64,000 nt of DNA from Streptomyces sp. JH34 (GTDB lineage: Bacteria > Actinomycetota > Actinomycetes > Streptomycetales > Streptomycetaceae): assembly GCF_029428875.1 (NCBI RefSeq), contig NZ_JAJSOO010000001.1, positions 6,482,501 to 6,546,500 on the forward strand, read 5' to 3'. The notes beneath the pieces are model-generated. The model did not search any database. It was given only the letters and a program-made list of their open reading frames with translations, and had not been told where the DNA came from. The position numbers were made by a program, and so were the translations under genes. Shown one piece after another: positions 53,293 through 61,351 of this stretch (within the stretch, counting starts at the first letter, position 1; the number at the start of each line of letters is the position of its first letter).

Positions 53293-54510
53293 ATGTTCGA
53301 GATCGAAGACGTGGGCGTGTTCCTCGGCCTGGACGTCGGCAAGTCCGCTCACCACGGGCACGGGCTCACCCCGGCCGGGAAGAAGGTCTTCGACAAGCCG
53401 CTGCCGAACAGCGAGCCGAAGCTGCGGGCCGTGTTCGACAAGCTGACCGCGAAGTTCGGCACCGTCCTGGTCATCGTGGACCAGCCCGCCTCCATCGGCG
53501 CTCTGCCCCTGGCCGTCGCCCGGGACACCGGCTGTCGCGTCGCCTACCTGCCCGGCCTGGCTATGCGCCGGATCGCCGACCTCTACCCCGGCGAGGCCAA
53601 GACCGACGCCAAGGACGCGGCCGTCATTGCCGACGCCGCACGGACCATGCCGCACACCCTGCGCTCGCTCGAACTGACCGACGAGATCACCGCCGAGCTG
53701 ACCGTGCTGACCGGCTTCGACCAGGACCTGGCCGCCGAGGCCACCCGCACCAGCAACCGGATACGCGGCCTTCTCACCCAGTTCCACCCCAGCCTGGAGC
53801 GCGTCCTGGGGCCCCGCCTGGACCACCAAGCCGTCACCTGGCTCCTTGAACGCCACGGCTCCCCGGCCGCCCTGCGCAAAGCCGGCCGACGCCGCCTCGT
53901 CGAGCTGATCCGGCCCAAGGCCCCGCGCATGGCCGCACGGCTGATCGACGACATCTTCGACGCCCTGGACGAGCAGACCGTGACCGTTCCCGGCACCGGC
54001 ACCCTCGACATCGTGGTCCCGTCCCTGGCCCGCTCGCTCGCCGCCGTCCACGAACAGCGCCGGGCCCTGGAAGCCCAGATCAACAGCCTGCTGGAGGCCC
54101 ACCCTCTTTCCCAAGTCCTGACCTCGATGCCCGGCGTCGGCGTCAGGACCGCCGCAGTCCTGCTGGTCACCGTCGGCGACGGCACCAACTTCCCCACCGC
54201 CGCCCACCTGGCTTCCTACGCCGGCCTCGCACCGACGACCAAGTCCTCGGGCACCTCGATCCATGGCGAACACGCGCCCCGCGGCGGGAACCGGCAGCTG
54301 AAGCGGGCCATGTTCCTCTCCGCCTTCGCCTGCATAAACGCCGATCCGGCCTCCCGGACCTACTACGACAAGCAGCGAGCCCGCGGCAAAACCCACACCC
54401 AAGCCCTTCTCCGCCTCGCCCGCCAGCGCATCAGCGTCCTGTTCGCCATGCTCCGCGACGGCACCTTCTACGAATCGCGGGCGCCCAAGAACGTCGAGCT
54501 CGCCGCATAA
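53293..54510 (+). CDS. IS110-family transposase
   Basis: 405-residue recombinase. RuvC-like DEDD domain: Asp14 in FLGLDVGKS, Asp63 in VDQPASIG (usually Glu), and Asp105/Asp108 in KTDAKDA. The C-terminal Transposase_20 domain (about 240-360) has TSMPGVGVRTA, LASYAGLAPTTKSSGTSIHGE with a candidate nucleophile Ser, and GGNRQLKRAMF. ATG at 53293; the frame is open upstream but the first catalytic strand starts here. It looks intact, so the element may be active. Confidence 0.9.
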   Translation: MFEIEDVGVFLGLDVGKSAHHGHGLTPAGKKVFDKPLPNSEPKLRAVFDKLTAKFGTVLVIVDQPASIGALPLAVARDTGCRVAYLPGLAMRRIADLYPGEAKTDAKDAAVIADAARTMPHTLRSLELTDEITAELTVLTGFDQDLAAEATRTSNRIRGLLTQFHPSLERVLGPRLDHQAVTWLLERHGSPAALRKAGRRRLVELIRPKAPRMAARLIDDIFDALDEQTVTVPGTGTLDIVVPSLARSLAAVHEQRRALEAQINSLLEAHPLSQVLTSMPGVGVRTAAVLLVTVGDGTNFPTAAHLASYAGLAPTTKSSGTSIHGEHAPRGGNRQLKRAMFLSAFACINADPASRTYYDKQRARGKTHTQALLRLARQRISVLFAMLRDGTFYESRAPKNVELAA

Positions 54511-54643
54511 CCCCAGCAACACCGAACCACCCCAAACCCGACAGGGTGCCTTGACGAACGACATAGAGGCACCCCCCCCACGACGCGGGAGTTCCGGGCA
54601 CCGGCGGTCAGTTGCGCTGCGGCGGACGGGCGCTGAGTCGCCG

Positions 54644-54994
54644 TCAGAGGGCCGGCCGCGTCGCCCGCTCCAGCTCGATGAGCGCCGAGTGGTAACGGCG
54701 GCCGGTCGCCCGGTCCATCCTGATCTCGCACGTGCGGTTCGCCGACAGACAGGCGTCGTACGCGCGGGTGTTGACCTCCGCGGCCTCCTTGGCGGTCGCC
54801 GAGTCCGTCAATTCCTCGTGCAACATGCCCCGATCGCCCGCGAACCCGCAGCATCCCACGTCGTCGGGCACGACGACCTCCTCCGCGCAGGCCTCGGCCA
54901 GGGTACGCAGGTGCGGGACGTCGCCGAGATGCTCCATCGAGCAGGTGGGATGCAGGACGGCGGAACCCGTACGGCGGAACACCGTCAGACGGGG
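54644..54994 (-). pseudogene. C-terminal fragment of an FAD/Fe-S oxidoreductase (glycolate/D-lactate dehydrogenase-like)
   Basis: About 116 residues matching the C-terminus of Fe-S oxidoreductases with two CCG-type repeats. Visible are VLHPTCSMEHLG, DVGCCGFAGDRGMLH and ANRTCEIRMDRATGRRY. A complete protein would be about 900 residues; no upstream part exists, only a short in-frame stretch back to a stop near 55099 that does not match the family. The IS110 right end is about 60 nt away, so the deletion may be tied to that element. Confidence 0.75.
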
Positions 54995-55144
54995 GAGCAG
55001 CTCGTCGGCGGCCCCTTCCAGCGGGGCACCCGATCGAGGGACGGCGCACGTGCCGTGCCAGGGCGCAGGGCTTCCGGGTTCGGCTCCAGCAGCGGCATGT
55101 CAGTGTCCCCTCGACGGCGCGGTGCGGCGGCCGCACCGCATGCC

Positions 55145-55591
55145 TCAGCAGCGGCGGCGCTCCGGCATCCCGTCGACCAGAGCGGTGAGCAGACCGCCGA
55201 GCACCTCACGCTGTTCGGCGGTCAACGGAGCCAGGATCTCCTCCGCGGCCGCCTTCCGCGCGGCGCGCATCGAACGGAGCACCGCCCGCCCCTCCTCGGT
55301 GATCTCGATACGGACCACCCGGCGGTTGGCCGGATCCGGGGCGCGCCGCACCCTGCCGCTCGCCTCCAGGCCGTCGACCAGGGTGGTCACCGCCCGGGGG
55401 ACGACGTCGAGCCGCTCGGCGAGATCGGCCATCCGGGGCGCGCCCTCGTAATGCGCGGTCGTGCGCAGCAGGCGGAACTGGGCCGGGGTGATGCCTATCG
55501 GCTCCAGTTGGCGGCTCTGGATGCGCTGGAGGCGGCGCGTGAGTCGCAGGAGCTGCTCGGCGAGCATGCCGTCGGAGTCGGGGGAGTCCAT
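55145..55591 (-). CDS. MarR-family regulator
   Basis: 148-residue winged-helix regulator. RLQRIQSRQLEPIGITPAQFRLL (dimerisation helix), ADLAERLDVVPRAVTTLVDGLEASGRV (recognition helix) and RRVVRIEITEEGRAVL (wing) are typical. It is divergent from an ABC exporter, a common MarR target arrangement, and an inverted repeat in the shared promoter supports direct repression. Ligand unknown. Confidence 0.88.
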   Translation of the reverse strand: MDSPDSDGMLAEQLLRLTRRLQRIQSRQLEPIGITPAQFRLLRTTAHYEGAPRMADLAERLDVVPRAVTTLVDGLEASGRVRRAPDPANRRVVRIEITEEGRAVLRSMRAARKAAAEEILAPLTAEQREVLGGLLTALVDGMPERRRC

Positions 55592-55615
55592 GAGGGAACA
55601 ATATCAGGACCTGGT

Positions 55616-55648
55616 TCATTGTGAAGAGAGGTAACAATGAGCTAGGCT
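55616..55648 (+). promoter_or_regulatory. MarR operator and ABC exporter promoter
   Basis: TCATTGT-N11-ACAATGA (55616-55640) is an inverted repeat lying between candidate -35 TTGTGA (55619-55624) and -10 TAGGCT (55643-55648), 18 nt apart. A bound MarR dimer would cover both. The ATG of the exporter is about 110 nt downstream. Confidence 0.6.
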
Positions 55649-55757
55649 CTCAAAGGTCGGCCGGCCCGTCAGCTCCCGGTATCTCCGTGTCCGCTGCCGG
55701 AGGCCCGAGCCCCTCTCCCGTCACACGCTTGTCTCTCATACACCCCCGAAGGAGCCC

Positions 55758-57581
55758 ATGAAACCCGACGAACCCGCCTGGACACCTCCAGCCGCGGACC
55801 CCGGGCAGCCGCCCGCCGAGCTGCGCCGCATCTTCCGTCTCTTCCGCCCCTACCGCGGCAGACTCACCGTGGTGGGCCTGCTGGTCGGCGCCTCCTCACT
55901 GGTGTCGGTCGCCTCCCCGTTCCTGCTCCGTGAGGTCCTGGACATCGCGATCCCCCAGGGGCGCACGGGGCTCCTCACGCTGCTCGCGCTCGGCATGATC
56001 CTCACCGCCGTGCTGAACAGCGTCTTCGGCGTCCTGCAGACACTGATCTCCACGACGGTCGGGCAGCGCGTCATGCACGACCTGCGCACCGCCGTCTACA
56101 CCCAGCTGCAGCGGATGCCGCTCGCCTTCTTCACCCGGACCCGCACCGGCGAGGTCCAGTCCCGCATCGCCAACGACATCGGCGGGATGCAGGCGACGGT
56201 CACCTCCACCGCGACCTCCCTGGTCTCCAACCTGACCTCCGTCGTCGCCACCGTGGTCGCCATGCTCGCCCTGGACTGGCGGCTCACGGTCGTCTCGCTG
56301 CTCCTGCTGCCCGTCTTCGTCTGGATCAGCCGCCGGGTCGGCCGCGAACGCAAGAAGATCACCACCCAGCGCCAGAAGCAGATGGCCGCGATGGCGGCCA
56401 CGGTTACCGAATCGCTCTCTGTCAGCGGCATCCTGCTCGGCCGCACCATGGGCCGCTCGGACTCCCTCACCCGGAACTTCTCCGAGGAGTCGGAGCGCCT
56501 GGTCGACCTGGAAGTGCGCTCCAGCATGGCGGGTCGCTGGAGGATGTCGACCATCGGGATCGTGATGGCCGCCATGCCCGCGGTCATCTACTGGGCAGCG
56601 GGCCTCACTCTCCAGTCGGGCGTCACCGCCGTCTCCATCGGCACGCTGGTCGCCTTCGTCTCGCTCCAGCAGGGCCTGTTCCGCCCCGCCGTGAGCCTGC
56701 TCTCCACCGGCGTGCAGATGCAGACGTCCCTCGCCCTGTTCGCCCGCATCTTCGAGTACCTCGATCTCGAGGTGGACATCACCGAGCCCGAGAAGCCCGT
56801 CCGCCTGGAGCAGATCCGCGGCGAGGTGGCCTTCGAGAAGGTCACCTTCAGCTACGACGAGAAGAGCGGCCCGACCCTGAGCGACGTCGATGTGACCGTG
56901 CCCGCGGGGAACAGCCTGGCCGTCGTCGGACCCACCGGATCGGGCAAGTCCACGCTCAGCTATCTGGTCCCGAGGCTGTACGACGTCACGGGGGGCCGGG
57001 TCACGATCGACGGGGTCGATGTGCGCGACCTCGACTTCGACACCCTCGCCCGCGCCGTCGGCGTGGTCTCCCAGGAGACGTACCTCTTCCACGCCTCGGT
57101 CGCGGAGAACCTCCGCTTCGCCAAGCCGGACGCCACCGACGAGGAGATCGAGGCCGCGACCCGCACCGCGCAGATCCACGACCACATCGCGGGCCTGCCC
57201 GACGGGTACGACACCCTGGTCGGCGAACGCGGCTACCGGTTCTCGGGTGGTGAGAAGCAACGGCTGGCCATTGCCCGCACGATCCTCCGGGACCCGCCCG
57301 TGCTGATCCTCGACGAGGCGACCAGCGCTCTCGACACCCGTACGGAACACGCCGTACAGCAGGCCATCGACGCCCTGTCGAAGGGGCGCACCACGCTCAC
57401 CATCGCGCACCGGCTCTCCACCGTCAGGGACGCGGACCAGATCGTCGTCCTGGACGACGGCCAGGTGGCTGAACGTGGCACGCACGACGAACTGCTCGCG
57501 CAGGACGGACGCTATGCCGCCCTGATCCGCCGCGACAGCCACCCCGTCCCCGGCGGCTCCATGACGCCGGTGGCCACGTGA
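55758..57581 (+). CDS. ABC exporter (homodimeric type)
   Basis: 607-residue half-transporter: exporter domain (about 25-330) and nucleotide-binding domain with Walker A GPTGSGKST, Q-loop VSQETYLF, signature FSGGEKQRLAIARTI, Walker B LILDEATSALD and H-loop AHRLST, all intact. Likely works as a homodimer, probably exporting a drug or metabolite under control of the divergent MarR. ATG at 55758 follows GAAGGAGCCC. Its last codons lie in a degenerate 34-nt repeat. Confidence 0.9.
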   Translation: MKPDEPAWTPPAADPGQPPAELRRIFRLFRPYRGRLTVVGLLVGASSLVSVASPFLLREVLDIAIPQGRTGLLTLLALGMILTAVLNSVFGVLQTLISTTVGQRVMHDLRTAVYTQLQRMPLAFFTRTRTGEVQSRIANDIGGMQATVTSTATSLVSNLTSVVATVVAMLALDWRLTVVSLLLLPVFVWISRRVGRERKKITTQRQKQMAAMAATVTESLSVSGILLGRTMGRSDSLTRNFSEESERLVDLEVRSSMAGRWRMSTIGIVMAAMPAVIYWAAGLTLQSGVTAVSIGTLVAFVSLQQGLFRPAVSLLSTGVQMQTSLALFARIFEYLDLEVDITEPEKPVRLEQIRGEVAFEKVTFSYDEKSGPTLSDVDVTVPAGNSLAVVGPTGSGKSTLSYLVPRLYDVTGGRVTIDGVDVRDLDFDTLARAVGVVSQETYLFHASVAENLRFAKPDATDEEIEAATRTAQIHDHIAGLPDGYDTLVGERGYRFSGGEKQRLAIARTILRDPPVLILDEATSALDTRTEHAVQQAIDALSKGRTTLTIAHRLSTVRDADQIVVLDDGQVAERGTHDELLAQDGRYAALIRRDSHPVPGGSMTPVAT

Positions 57582-57703
57582 CTCCGGTGCGCCGCCTGAC
57601 GCCGGTGGCCATGCGACGGCGCTGGTGACGTGACTCCGGCTGCCGCATGACCATGGTGGCCGCGTGACTCCGGTTACCGCATGACCACGGTGGCCACGTG
57701 ACC
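57561..57703 (+). repeat. degenerate 34-nt minisatellite
   Basis: About four copies of ATGACnnCGGTGGCCaCGTGACTCCGGnn..GC, one with an extra 17-nt piece. The first copy forms the end of the ABC exporter gene (57561-57595); others follow at 57596, 57647 and 57681. Copies share CACGTG-like steps. It ends next to the stop of the convergent monooxygenase. Confidence 0.7.
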
Positions 57704-58780
57704 TCAGGCAGGCACACCGTCCAGCAGTCCGGTCACCGAGCGGACCGCCGCCCGGCCCGCCCGGTTGGCGCCGATCGTGCTGGCGGACGGGCCGTACCCG
57801 ACGAGATGGACACGCGCGTCCCGCACGGCCCGGGTGTCCTCGACACGGATGCCGCCGCCGGGCTCGCGGAGTCTCAGCGGCGCGAGATGATCGACGGCGG
57901 CCCGGAAGCCGGTCGCCCAGAGGATGACATCGGCCTTCACCGTGCGGCCGTCGGACCAGGCCACGCCGTCCGGCGTGATGCGTTCGAACATGGGGAGGCG
58001 GTCGAGTACTCCCTGCTCGCGCGCACGCCGCACGGCGTCGTTGAGCGGCAGCCCGGTCACGCTCACCACGCTCTGTGGCGGCAGCCCGAGGCGTACACGC
58101 TCCTCGACCATGGCCACCGCCGCCCGCCCCTGCTCCTCGCCGAACGGCCCCTCCCGGAACACCGGAGGGCGCCGAGTCACCCAGTACGTCTCCGACGCCA
58201 CCTCGGCGATCTCCATCAGGTGCTGGGTGCCCGACGCGCCTCCGCCGACCACGACCACGCTCAGACCGGCGAACTCCGTGGGCCCTGGGTAGTTCGCGGT
58301 GTGCAACTGACGCCCGCGGAAGCTCTCCTGACCGGGATAACGCGGCCAGAACGGCCGGTCCCAGGTGCCGGTGGCGTTGATGAGGGCGCGGGTGGCATAC
58401 GGGCCCTCGGAGGTCTCGACGAGCAGCCGGCCACCTGCGCCCTCGCGCACGGCGCTCACCTCGACGGGGCGGTGCACCCGCAGACCGAAGCGCTGCTCGT
58501 ACGCGTCGAAGTAGGCGCCGATCACCTCCGACGAGGGCCCGCTGTCATCCGCACCGGTCAGTTCCATGCCGGGCAGGGAGTGCATCCCGTGCACCTTGCC
58601 GTACGTCAGTGAGGGCCAGCGGAACTGCCAGGCGCCGCCGGGCCGGGGAGCGTGGTCCAGCACGACGAATTCCCGGTCGGGCCCCAGGCCTGCACGACGC
58701 AGGTGGTAGGCGGCGGACAGCCCGGCCTGCCCGGCGCCGATGACGACCACGTCCAGCTCACGTGTCCCGGAGTTGTTCAC
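57704..58780 (-). CDS. flavin-containing monooxygenase-like FAD/NAD(P) oxidoreductase
   Basis: 358-residue oxidoreductase. FAD motif VVVIGAGQAGLSAAYHL (about 10-26), GGAWQFRWPSL, NATGTWDRPFWP (about 135), the NADPH motif VVVGGGASGTQH (about 172-183) and ATGFRAAVDHL. Family enzymes oxidise heteroatoms of small molecules or activate ketones. The FATGYxxxxx motif is seen as WATGFRAAV. Substrate unknown. Monocistronic. Confidence 0.82.
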   Translation of the reverse strand: MNNSGTRELDVVVIGAGQAGLSAAYHLRRAGLGPDREFVVLDHAPRPGGAWQFRWPSLTYGKVHGMHSLPGMELTGADDSGPSSEVIGAYFDAYEQRFGLRVHRPVEVSAVREGAGGRLLVETSEGPYATRALINATGTWDRPFWPRYPGQESFRGRQLHTANYPGPTEFAGLSVVVVGGGASGTQHLMEIAEVASETYWVTRRPPVFREGPFGEEQGRAAVAMVEERVRLGLPPQSVVSVTGLPLNDAVRRAREQGVLDRLPMFERITPDGVAWSDGRTVKADVILWATGFRAAVDHLAPLRLREPGGGIRVEDTRAVRDARVHLVGYGPSASTIGANRAGRAAVRSVTGLLDGVPA

Positions 58781-58823
58781 GTTTCTACCAACCCTGGCCG
58801 TGCTCCGGATCTTCCCGGAGCGC

Positions 58824-58849
58824 GATCAGTCCGGGCGATCAGTCCGGGC
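58824..58849 (+). repeat. 13-nt direct repeat upstream of the YjbQ gene
   Basis: GATCAGTCCGGGC occurs twice in tandem (58824-58836, 58837-58849), ending about 18 nt before the YjbQ ATG. Could affect translation start or be a slippage product. Confidence 0.6.
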
Positions 58850-58866
58850 GACGAGAGAATGGGGCC

Positions 58867-59289
58867 ATGTCCGACACCTTTGCCACCCACATGCTGAGCG
58901 TCCCCACAGGACGCGCCGAAACGGTCGTCGACCTGACTGAGGATTGCGCACAGTTCCTCGCCCGCGCCGCACATGGCAGGGACGGCCTGCTCAACGTCTT
59001 CGTACCCCACGCCACCGCCGGAATCGCGATCCTGGAGACCGGGGCCGGCAGTGACGACGACCTCCTCACCGCCCTGCAGACCCTGCTCCCCGCCGACGAC
59101 CGCTGGCGCCACCGCCACGGGAGCCCCGGCCACGGCCGTGACCACGTACTTCCGGCACTCGTACCCCCGCACGCCACGCTGCCGGTGATCGGAGGGAGGC
59201 TGGAGCTGGGGACGTGGCAGTCGGTGTGCCTGGTGGACACGAACGTCGATAACGCGGACCGTCAGGTGCGGCTGAGCTTCCTAGGTTAG
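58867..59289 (+). CDS. YjbQ/UPF0047 family protein
   Basis: 140-residue protein of the YjbQ family, one member of which has thiamin-phosphate synthase activity in vitro. VFVPHATAGIAILETG, HRHGSPGHGRDHVLPALVPP and LELGTWQSVCLVDTN are the family core, with the metal-like His cluster. I use the ATG at 58867 (MSDTFATH); the frame is open upstream. Role uncertain. Confidence 0.85.
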   Translation: MSDTFATHMLSVPTGRAETVVDLTEDCAQFLARAAHGRDGLLNVFVPHATAGIAILETGAGSDDDLLTALQTLLPADDRWRHRHGSPGHGRDHVLPALVPPHATLPVIGGRLELGTWQSVCLVDTNVDNADRQVRLSFLG

Positions 59290-59341
59290 TGAGTCGCTTG
59301 GAAGGGACAGTGGAGAAGAAGTCCGGCCGCGCCAACTGAGT

Positions 59342-59361
59342 GGCGGGCGCGGCTGCCCGCC
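59342..59361 (+). terminator. possible terminator after the YjbQ gene
   Basis: GGCGGGC (59342-59348) with GCCCGCC (59355-59361), loop 6 nt, 53 nt past the stop; an alternative 8-bp stem overlaps it. Confidence 0.45.
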
Positions 59362-59813
59362 GGTCCCCAGGTCGCCGAGCGTGGTTCCACCTTTGGTGGG
59401 CGCCCTCCCGGATCGCCCCCGTGTTCCGGACGACGCACGTTGTGGAATGCGCGGCGATCGTGCATCGGAGGCCGAGGCCTCTGGATCCGCAGTCCTGTGC
59501 GTGCGCACTATGTGCGGGCGGTGGGTTTTGCGCGATACCCGGACGCTGAAATGGCGCCCGCGGCGTTGGTCCTGATGGGGGTTATAGCGGTGTGTGCATT
59601 ACTGCAGGTGGGCGAAGCGGTCTGCCGCTGCCAGTTGCGTGGAGGGGGATAGGCAGGTGTCGAAGCGTCGGCCAGGGCGGCCTTACCCGGGGACAGCCAC
59701 GGCCAGAAGCTTGCCGTCGCCGAGGAGCAGCCAGCCTTGGCCAGGGGCGACAGGCCAGCCGATGATGGCATCTGCGGTCCACACGCCAACCACGTCGCCC
59801 GTGCTCGCGCATC
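59362..59813. other. A+T-richer region downstream of the TIR module, no gene seen
   Basis: By eye the GC content falls here and stays lower through 64000. No convincing gene. On the minus strand 59683-59793 encodes a 36-residue frame starting GTG that reads hydrophobic, protein-like WPVAPGQGWLLLGDG, possibly a remnant of a gene once continued from the 59814 gene. Confidence 0.3.
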
Positions 59814-60251
59814 TCAGTCCTGCACGGGGAGGCCGGTGCCGTGGACATGGAACGTGAGCCCTGTGATCCGGCCTGACTGGATCACAGGGCCGTGCTGAAC
59901 TCCGCCGTTGACGTTGTTGTATACGGGTACCGGGTGGGCCACGGATGTGTTGACCATCTGCCGGAGAGAGGTCAGCACCTCATGCAACTCGGCGCTGGTG
60001 ACAGAGGCCGTCTGTAGAAGCCTGTGCAGGTCCGTGTGCCATTGGTCCGTGATCTCACAGGTGGCTTGCGCGTCGCCGGCAAGCAGCCTGGTCCGTGCGG
60101 CGTCAAGGTCGGCGATCGTGGTGCCGCCTGCATCAGCACGTGACAAGAGCCGGCCGACGAGCGCACGCGCCTGCGTCCAAGAATCGGTGACCATGAGAGA
60201 GACCAACGTGGTCGCTCCCGAGGCGGCGAGAGCGGTGAACTCGGTTTCCAT
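59814..60251 (-). CDS. small helical protein with RHIM-like C-terminal motif, last gene of the TIR module
   Basis: 145-residue protein I do not recognise. About residues 1-105 are helical with regularly spaced charged and Leu residues. The C-terminal 112-136 (59844-59918) reads NNVNGGVQHGPVIQSGRITGL and then TFH, an N/G-rich strand segment with the V-I-Q-S-G core seen in bacterial amyloid-signalling motifs. AGGAAAGGAAAC precedes the ATG at 60251. It follows the membrane gene by 17 nt. Possibly an adaptor or inhibitor in the module; inference only. Confidence 0.6.
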   Translation of the reverse strand: METEFTALAASGATTLVSLMVTDSWTQARALVGRLLSRADAGGTTIADLDAARTRLLAGDAQATCEITDQWHTDLHRLLQTASVTSAELHEVLTSLRQMVNTSVAHPVPVYNNVNGGVQHGPVIQSGRITGLTFHVHGTGLPVQD

Positions 60252-60268
60252 TGTTTCCTTTCCTGGGG

Positions 60269-61351
60269 TCAGATCCCGGATGTCGGTCGGGTTGCGCCGC
60301 CGGTGCTCTCAGGCGGCTCTCCGTCGTCCGGGGTGAAGGCCGCCGGCGGGTCGAACCGGCGCACCAGATCGTCAGCCGTCTCATGCTGGTCCTGGTCCCT
60401 GATGGCGTCGGCGAACTGCTTGGCCAGCAACCGCCTTTGGGTGTCCGCGTCCTCGAGGTTGAGAGCGGTCAGCGCGTCCGCGAGGTGGTCCGCGGCCGTC
60501 GGCACTCGGCCGAAGGGGGCTGCCTGCCGATCCGCAAGCACCTGGCCGTCCTCCACCTCACGCGGCTGCGGGATGAGGTCCCGCAGTCGTTCGGGAACGT
60601 CGGTGTTGTTGGCCGCGGAAGTAAGCCGGGCGAGCAAGCCGAGGTCTTCCACAGTTCTCTCGACCTTTTCGTCGTTCTTGGCGAGCCACCAGACCACGGC
60701 GCTGCCGGTGTCCTTCAGCACGTCTTCGCCCAGGTACTTGCGCTTGCTCTGCTCGTACTTCCGCTGGTGCTCCCAGACTGCCTGGTCCTTGCGTACCCCG
60801 GCGAGGCTGTCCAGGCGTTCCTGGTCGTGCTCGTGCAGGGTGAGCCGCACATCCTCCGCCATGGCGTGGAGCTGCCCTGTGCTGTCAGGAAGCAGCGAGC
60901 TGAGCGCACCGCTCAGCTCGTGCTGGACGAGTGAGACCCGACCGGGCTCCCGCTGCTCGGTGACTACTCGGGCACGGTCCAGTACGGATTCGACTGCGAG
61001 GCCCGCCGGGTTCAGTACCCTGCCGGGACGGGAAGCATCGAGGGCGTACCAGCGAACGGTTGCGGAGATCAGGAAGTCGTAGTCGGCCCATCGACTGGGA
61101 AGTGCTACCCGGCTGACGTGGTGCTCCGTGCGCTCGATGGGAGCCGCCGTGAGGTGTTCCTCGAAGGCGACTGGCACGGAGCCGCGGCGAAGCTTGACGA
61201 TTTTGAAAGCCACGGCCGGAGCCGCGACGAGGATCACCGCAAGGGGCGGCCAAGCCCATGTGGGCCACTGTTCCGTCAGGCCGAAAATGGTCAGCACCAG
61301 ACCGCACAGGATGGTGAAGAAGACGGTTGTCGTCTTGTGTCCGGTGGTCAC
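60269..61351 (-). CDS. two-helix membrane protein of the TIR module
   Basis: 360-residue protein of unknown family. Two hydrophobic segments lie near the N-terminus (about 9-25, FFTILCGLVLTIFGL; about 33-50, WPPLAVILVAAPAVAF), and the rest (about 60-360) is a soluble, largely helical, charged domain. The start is GTG at 61351, overlapping the NTPase stop as GTGA. It may anchor the module at the membrane or be a membrane-acting effector; the sequence does not decide. Confidence 0.65.
   Translation of the reverse strand: MTTGHKTTTVFFTILCGLVLTIFGLTEQWPTWAWPPLAVILVAAPAVAFKIVKLRRGSVPVAFEEHLTAAPIERTEHHVSRVALPSRWADYDFLISATVRWYALDASRPGRVLNPAGLAVESVLDRARVVTEQREPGRVSLVQHELSGALSSLLPDSTGQLHAMAEDVRLTLHEHDQERLDSLAGVRKDQAVWEHQRKYEQSKRKYLGEDVLKDTGSAVVWWLAKNDEKVERTVEDLGLLARLTSAANNTDVPERLRDLIPQPREVEDGQVLADRQAAPFGRVPTAADHLADALTALNLEDADTQRRLLAKQFADAIRDQDQHETADDLVRRFDPPAAFTPDDGEPPESTGGATRPTSGI

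Larger units (their letters stand above)
53090..54580 (+). mobile_element. IS110-family insertion sequence
   Basis: Approximate limits. The transposase (53293-54510) is flanked by non-coding ends; IS110 elements have no terminal inverted repeats, so ends are guessed. The right end holds GGGTGCC-N17-GGCACCC (54547-54577) followed by a C run; the left end starts near a C run at about 53091. The left non-coding stretch of about 200 nt is where bridge RNA is encoded in this group. The flanking chromosome has a truncated oxidoreductase gene on the right. Confidence 0.75.

Noticed and set aside
57561..57703. CRISPR-like array at the 34-nt repeats
   Set aside because: Copies are adjacent without unique spacers and one lies in a coding end; no cas gene nearby.
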